This document shows, in pieces, positions 6,493 through 10,363 of a stretch of 10,363 nt of DNA. The notes under the pieces are model-generated. The model did no database searches. It had not been told where the DNA came from and saw nothing but the letters and a program-made list of their open reading frames with translations. The position numbers and the translations under genes are program-made. The stretch is taken from the NCBI GenBank assembly GCA_041192505.1, contig JBEEMV010000272.1, positions 1 to 10,363 on the forward strand. The letters run 5' to 3'. Every line of letters begins with the position of its first letter. Within the stretch, counting starts at the first letter, position 1. The DNA is from CAIODY01 sp041192505 (lineage in GTDB: Bacteria > Bacteroidota > Bacteroidia > Chitinophagales > CAIODY01).

Positions 6493-7461
6493 ATGAAAAA
6501 TGTATTTTTTTTAATTGCTTTTTTATCAGCTGCAATGCTGTTTACTATTTCTTGTAAAAAAGAATATGTAGATGGCACTACACCCGATTTGCCTACCAAT
6601 CCTTATTCTGCTATAAAATATCCTACCAATATTAGTGCTGTAACCATTGATAGTAATAGCTTTGTTGGCATTCATAAATATATTTTTGTAGCAAAATGTG
6701 CTATGCCTGGTTGCCACGATGGAGCATTTGAACCCGATTTTAGAACGGTACAAAGTGCTTACAACACTTTGGTTTTGCAACCTGTAAAAAAGAATAATAC
6801 AGCACAAAGTTTTGTGTACAGGGTAAAACCTTATGATGCCACATTAAGTTGGCTACACGAACGAATTTTAACTAACGATTCAGTATTGGGCAGAATGCCA
6901 TTATATGATAATATGTTGGCGGCTTCGCAAATACAAAAAATCACAAATTGGATAAATGCAGGAGCACCTGATGTGTTTGGAAATGTAGCAGGGCTGCCCA
7001 ATGCACCGCCACAAACTTTCGGAATTGTTGCCACTATTCCAAACGGATTAAATCCATCATACCGCATTGATACGATAAGAAATGGAAGTCCGTTTATGCC
7101 ATTTTTAGTACCCAATAATACTTTGCTTACCATTTGGTTTGGATTATATGATGATACCGAAACACCTGCACAATTTACTTTTAATAAAATAAAATTTTCT
7201 ACCAATCCTACTGATTTTAGTATGGCTAATTATCAAAATTTAAATTTTAATTCTACAGCAGTTTGGTTAGATAATTTATTTGGAACTCATAAGCCATATT
7301 TTTATTCATTCACTATTAATACCAATCAATTTACAGCTGGAACACCAGTATATATGCGTATTTACACTAAAGATAGTCAGCACAGTTCGCCTACCGAAAT
7401 TCCATCATCAGGGTTAGATTTTTATTTGCAAAGTTATTTTTCATTTGTAGTAGCGCCTTAA
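6493..7461 (+). CDS. Lipoprotein with a cytochrome c-like domain (atypical CX4CH haem motif)
   Basis: The 322-residue product starts with a lipoprotein signal: hydrophobic segment, then lipobox FTIS before Cys21, followed by Lys-Lys-Glu. It is thus an envelope lipoprotein. Residues about 58-160 resemble a single cytochrome c domain: the putative haem site is KCAMPGCHDG (68-77), with Cys69, Cys74 and His75 spaced CX4CH instead of the usual CX2CH. A candidate distal Met135 sits in GRMPL and is followed by the helix IQKITNWINAGAPD (147-160), as in c-type cytochromes. The rest (about 165-322) has no motif I know and looks beta-rich, possibly a beta-sandwich. Electron transfer is plausible but haem attachment is not certain from sequence. 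The frame is open from a TTG at 6487, but the ATG at 6493 gives the normal signal. The next gene starts 10 bp after the stop, so the two are probably one operon. Confidence 0.82.
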   Translation: MKNVFFLIAFLSAAMLFTISCKKEYVDGTTPDLPTNPYSAIKYPTNISAVTIDSNSFVGIHKYIFVAKCAMPGCHDGAFEPDFRTVQSAYNTLVLQPVKKNNTAQSFVYRVKPYDATLSWLHERILTNDSVLGRMPLYDNMLAASQIQKITNWINAGAPDVFGNVAGLPNAPPQTFGIVATIPNGLNPSYRIDTIRNGSPFMPFLVPNNTLLTIWFGLYDDTETPAQFTFNKIKFSTNPTDFSMANYQNLNFNSTAVWLDNLFGTHKPYFYSFTINTNQFTAGTPVYMRIYTKDSQHSSPTEIPSSGLDFYLQSYFSFVVAP

Positions 7462-7471
7462 TTATTTAAAA

Positions 7472-7936
7472 ATGAAAACTAAAATATTGTATTTATTGGG
7501 ATTAACAATTTGCTTGTTTGCCGCTTGTAAAAAAGATACTAAGCCGACTATAAATCCACCCATTTCAACCACACCCGAAATTGAATTTATTGATGCTTCG
7601 CCAACTACCGTAAAGCAGTTTAACGACTCTTTGAAATTTACTATAAAATTTACTGATGGTGATGGAAATGTGGGCGATATTTCTGCCGATTCACTTTCCT
7701 TATTTGTAACAGATAATAGAAATTCAACTTTGGTTGAACGTTATCATATTCCGCCTGTAGCGCCTTTAAATTCAAGCATTGTAGTGCAAGGGCAATTTTC
7801 TGTAATATTGAAAAATACTATTTTATTGAATAGCGCCAATACATCTGAAACCACTACATTTTCATTTAAATTAAAAGATAGAACGGGAAATTTTAGTAAT
7901 GTTGTTCAATCCGGAACGATAACTGTGGTAAAATAA
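7472..7936 (+). CDS. Small lipoprotein with an acidic, calcium-type loop, partner of the CX4CH lipoprotein
   Basis: The 154-residue product begins with a lipoprotein signal ending LFAAC, so Cys19 should be lipidated, followed by Lys-Lys-Asp as in the upstream protein. After a Pro/Thr-rich linker (about 22-35) the remaining 115 residues look like one beta-sandwich or Ig-like domain. It contains FTDGDGNVGD (60-69), where Asp62, Asp64, Asn66 and Asp69 could form a calcium-binding loop, and a closing segment FSFKLKDRTGNFSN (130-143). I cannot name a function. It lies 10 bp downstream of the cytochrome-like lipoprotein gene, which suggests co-expression and perhaps a shared envelope role. The gene converges on asnB with a 28 bp gap that holds only a weak hairpin. 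Confidence 0.82.
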   Translation: MKTKILYLLGLTICLFAACKKDTKPTINPPISTTPEIEFIDASPTTVKQFNDSLKFTIKFTDGDGNVGDISADSLSLFVTDNRNSTLVERYHIPPVAPLNSSIVVQGQFSVILKNTILLNSANTSETTTFSFKLKDRTGNFSNVVQSGTITVVK

Positions 7937-7964
7937 AAAGAGTTAATTTGGGTATCCCTAAACA

Positions 7965-9839
7965 TTATTTCTTCTTCCACATATGCAATACAATTAACAA
8001 CCAAAGGCGGTTGTATAAGTAATCGTATTTACCACTATTAAATTTTTGTTTCAAATCGTTTACTATAGCGTAATTCACTAAGCCCGATTCTGTGATTATT
8101 TTTTCATTTAAATAATCATCAATCAAATATTTTAAATCGGCTTTTAGCCAATTAACTAATGGAATTGAGAAGCCCCATTTGGGTCTATTAAATATTTCTC
8201 GTGGTACAAAATCATACAAAATTTCTTTCAACATAAATTTTTGGATGCCATTATTCATCTTAAATTTTTCGCTGATATTCAAACAATATTCTACCACTCT
8301 ATAATCTAAAAATGGTGTACGAGTTTCTAATGAATATTGCATACTTGCTCTATCAACTTTTACTAACAAATCATCTTTTAAATAATATTTTATATCAAAT
8401 AAAGCTTGCTGCTCGGCGGCTGATAATTTTCTTTTTGTTTCAAAATGATAATCGAAAACAAAATTGCTTTGATGATTTTTTTCAACCAAATGGCTCACTT
8501 CATCTCTTGTAAAAAAATATTGTTCTTGCGAAAAAATATGTCCGTGTAAATATTTTTTATCATCATAATTCAATAAATCAGCTACACGTTTGTATTTCGA
8601 ATCCATCATTTTCATCATTGCGGCAGCAGGTTTTCTAACTGCATTGATAAATGGATTGTTTAATCTATTAGCCCAATTATACATGCCATAACCCATCATT
8701 AATTCATCACCACCATCGCCACTTAAAGTCATGGTTACAGTTTGCTTGGCTAATTTCGAAACCAACATGGTTGGCAATGCAGAAGAATCAGCATAAGGTT
8801 CATCATAAGCTTCTGAAATTTTTGAAACCAATTCCATGGCATCTTTTTCGCCTACAATAAATTCGTGATGATCTGTTTTTAAATGATTAGAAACTTGTTT
8901 TGCAAATTTACTTTCATTGAATTTAGCTTCTTTAAAACCAATAGAAAATGTTTTAATAGGCACTGATGAATTTTGCTGCGCCATAGCTGTAACTAAGCTG
9001 CTATCAATACCTCCGCTTAAAAAAGTACCGAAGGGTACATCGCTAATCATGCGCAGTTTTACTGAATCCAACAACAAGTTTTTTAATTCTAATTTGGTAT
9101 CAATAAAATTGTGATGAATGCTGGATTCAATTTTATCTTCAGCTTTCCAATAATATTTTATTTCAAATTTTCCTTTTTCTAATTCGGCAAAAGCACCAGC
9201 AGGAAATTTTTTAATATGCTTGTAAATGCTTAATGGTTCGGCAATGTAGCCAATATGCAAATACTGATTTAATGCTTCGTTATCAATTTCAGTTTTATTT
9301 TTTACTGATGAAAATTGTAACACTGCTTTTAATTCTGAACCAAAAACAAGCACATTATTTTGATAGAAATAATAAATTGGTTTTACGCCTAATCTATCAC
9401 GATAGATAAATAATTTATGCGTTTGTGTATCATAAATTATGATGGCAAACATGCCATTTAATTTGTTTACAAATTCATTTCCCCAAAAACAAAATGCTTC
9501 TAAAATAACTTCAGTATCGGAGTGTGTATTGAATTGAATTTTGCTGCTATGTTTTTTAAAATGTTGTTCTTGCAATTCATCAGCTATTTGCTGATAATTA
9601 AAAACTTCGCCATTGAAAATCATCACATATCGCTTGCAATGGCTGTACATAGGCTGATTGGCGGCTGTACTTAAATCTATAATACTTAATCGACGATGAC
9701 CTAAACCACAAGTTTGATTTTCGTTCCAATAAAATCCTGCTGCATCTGGTCCACGATGAGGCATTGAATTAGTAATGTTTTCTAATTCACTTTTTTCAAA
9801 TGATTTATCAGTAGAAAAATATCCTGCAATGCCGCACAT
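7965..9839 (-). CDS. asnB: Asparagine synthetase B, glutamine-hydrolysing
   Basis: The enzyme makes asparagine from aspartate, glutamine and ATP, giving glutamate, AMP and pyrophosphate. The N-terminal class II glutaminase domain begins MCGIAG, so Cys2 becomes the nucleophile after Met removal. It continues with MPHRGPDAAG (26-35), GHRRLSIIDLS (47-57), FNGEVFNYQ (75-83) and SDTE (107-110). The synthetase domain has the ATP pyrophosphatase loop LSGGIDSS (274-281), LSGDGGDELMMGYG (372-385) and ETRTPFLDYRVVEY (505-518). At 624 residues it is in the normal range for the longer bacterial AsnB type and shows no broken motif. Relatives in surface-polysaccharide clusters amidate sugars, but no glycosyltransferase or sugar gene is nearby, so plain asparagine synthesis is the simpler reading. 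It lies 53 bp downstream of dapD on the same strand, without an obvious terminator or promoter between them. Confidence 0.95.
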   Translation of the reverse strand: MCGIAGYFSTDKSFEKSELENITNSMPHRGPDAAGFYWNENQTCGLGHRRLSIIDLSTAANQPMYSHCKRYVMIFNGEVFNYQQIADELQEQHFKKHSSKIQFNTHSDTEVILEAFCFWGNEFVNKLNGMFAIIIYDTQTHKLFIYRDRLGVKPIYYFYQNNVLVFGSELKAVLQFSSVKNKTEIDNEALNQYLHIGYIAEPLSIYKHIKKFPAGAFAELEKGKFEIKYYWKAEDKIESSIHHNFIDTKLELKNLLLDSVKLRMISDVPFGTFLSGGIDSSLVTAMAQQNSSVPIKTFSIGFKEAKFNESKFAKQVSNHLKTDHHEFIVGEKDAMELVSKISEAYDEPYADSSALPTMLVSKLAKQTVTMTLSGDGGDELMMGYGMYNWANRLNNPFINAVRKPAAAMMKMMDSKYKRVADLLNYDDKKYLHGHIFSQEQYFFTRDEVSHLVEKNHQSNFVFDYHFETKRKLSAAEQQALFDIKYYLKDDLLVKVDRASMQYSLETRTPFLDYRVVEYCLNISEKFKMNNGIQKFMLKEILYDFVPREIFNRPKWGFSIPLVNWLKADLKYLIDDYLNEKIITESGLVNYAIVNDLKQKFNSGKYDYLYNRLWLLIVLHMWKKK

Positions 9840-9892
9840 AGGAAAAATTATTGGTTAATAGTTATTTGCCATTTGTAATTCAGTTGTTGAAA

Positions 9893-10363
9893 TTAAACGC
9901 TTACGCCATAATCTCTTAACGCATCATTCAATGCTGTTTTTTTATCGGTTGATTCTTTTCGTGTACCAATGATTAAAGCACAAGGTACTTGATAATCACC
10001 AGCAGGATATTTTTTAGTATAACTGCCAGGAATTACAACACTTCTTTCGGGCACAAATCCTTTGTATTCTCTCGGTTCATTACCCGTTACATCAATGATT
10101 TTTGTAGATGCTGTAAGTACCACATTTGCTCCCAACACAGCTTCCTTACACACTCTTACACCTTCAACAACAATACATCTTGAACCAACAAAACAATTAT
10201 CTTCAATAATTACTGGTGCTGCTTGCACAGGCTCTAACACACCGCCAATGCCTACGCCACCACTCAAATGTACATGCTTGCCAATCTGCGCACAACTGCC
10301 CACAGTAGCCCATGTATCTACCATTGTGCCTTCATCTACATAAGCGCCAATGTTTACATACGA
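9893..10363 (-). CDS. dapD: 2,3,4,5-tetrahydropyridine-2,6-dicarboxylate N-succinyltransferase, C-terminal part (5' end past the right edge)
   Basis: DapD transfers succinyl from succinyl-CoA to tetrahydrodipicolinate in the succinylase branch of diaminopimelate and lysine synthesis, in the cytoplasm. The 156 residues in the window are in frame up to the last base, so the Met at 10324 is internal and not the start. The fragment opens with SYVNIGAYVDEGTMVDTWA and continues AQIGKHVHLSGGVGIGGVLEP, the hallmark DapD segment of the left-handed beta-helix. Further hexapeptide-type repeats follow (IEDNCFVGSRCIVVEG, AVLGANVVLTAST), then the C-terminal region VVIPGSYTKKYPAGDY and ends at GVSV. The full enzyme is usually around 270 residues, so about 115 N-terminal residues are missing. 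asnB follows 53 bp downstream on the same strand; the two are probably co-transcribed. Diaminopimelate also feeds peptidoglycan synthesis. Confidence 0.95.
   Translation of the reverse strand, partial: SYVNIGAYVDEGTMVDTWATVGSCAQIGKHVHLSGGVGIGGVLEPVQAAPVIIEDNCFVGSRCIVVEGVRVCKEAVLGANVVLTASTKIIDVTGNEPREYKGFVPERSVVIPGSYTKKYPAGDYQVPCALIIGTRKESTDKKTALNDALRDYGVSV

Noticed and set aside
6831..7205. Minus-strand open frame of 124 codons opposite the CX4CH lipoprotein gene
   Set aside because: The plus strand has a lipoprotein signal and cytochrome-like motifs, while this frame has no recognisable domain or start context; it is a shadow.
7947..7962. Small hairpin TTTGGG-TAT-CCC(T)AAA between the convergent lipoprotein and asnB genes
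   Set aside because: The stem is only three G/C pairs plus a bulged A/T extension and no T-run follows on either strand, so terminator function is not supported.
10062..10343. Plus-strand open frame of 93 codons opposite dapD
   Set aside because: dapD motifs on the minus strand are unambiguous; the antisense product is Thr/Pro-rich low-quality sequence typical of a shadow frame.
7965..10363. Possible polysaccharide or natural-product cluster around asnB
   Set aside because: AsnB homologues occur in such clusters, but the only neighbours seen are dapD and two lipoproteins; no glycosyltransferase, sugar-modifying or NRPS gene is present in the window.
1..10363. CRISPR arrays, insertion sequences, tRNA or rRNA genes, phage or defence genes
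   Set aside because: I saw no regularly spaced repeats, transposase or integrase motifs, terminal inverted repeats or tRNA-like cloverleaf sequences; all long open frames are accounted for by the genes listed.

Overview
The window is an ordinary-looking stretch of an AT-rich Bacteroidota chromosome, most likely from a Chitinophagaceae-type organism. This placement rests on several traits. Starts lack Shine-Dalgarno sequences and have A/T-rich leaders. Several genes are preceded by matches to the Bacteroidota -7 box TAnnTTTG, some with a TTTG-like -33 box. Exported proteins carry 'NAQ'/'YAQ' signal-peptidase sites or lipoboxes followed by Cys-Lys-Lys. An RDD protein, a DUF3089 protein and an M13 peptidase of types common in this phylum are also present. 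Genus is an inference and no rRNA or marker gene is available to fix it.

Layout, left to right. The 5' part of a glutaryl-CoA dehydrogenase gene leaves the left edge on the minus strand (1-659). Divergent from it is a small secreted protein that looks like an outer-membrane beta-barrel (769-1395). It converges on a minus-strand series: an RDD membrane protein with a TTG start (1418-2131), a 56-residue single-span membrane protein (2288-2458), a secreted DUF3089 alpha/beta-hydrolase (2536-3573), an M13 metallopeptidase lipoprotein (3699-5747) and a YigZ/IMPACT-family protein (5826-6431). Clear hairpin terminators follow the 56-residue gene and the M13 gene. A plus-strand pair of lipoproteins comes next (6493-7461 and 7472-7936, 10 bp apart); the first has a cytochrome c-like CX4CH motif. 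Convergent to them is a probable dapD-asnB minus-strand unit (9893-10363, cut by the right edge, and 7965-9839).

How the genes fit together: this is a mosaic of small units rather than one system. Amino-acid metabolism appears at both ends (glutaryl-CoA breakdown on the left, lysine/diaminopimelate and asparagine synthesis on the right). The middle is rich in envelope proteins: a beta-barrel candidate, three lipoproteins, a secreted hydrolase and two membrane proteins. I found no mobile elements, CRISPR arrays, tRNA or rRNA genes, phage genes or defence system. No gap between genes exceeds 300 bp once the 56-residue gene is counted. The best candidates for a second look are that small membrane protein and the CX4CH lipoprotein pair; neither amounts to a demonstrated new system.
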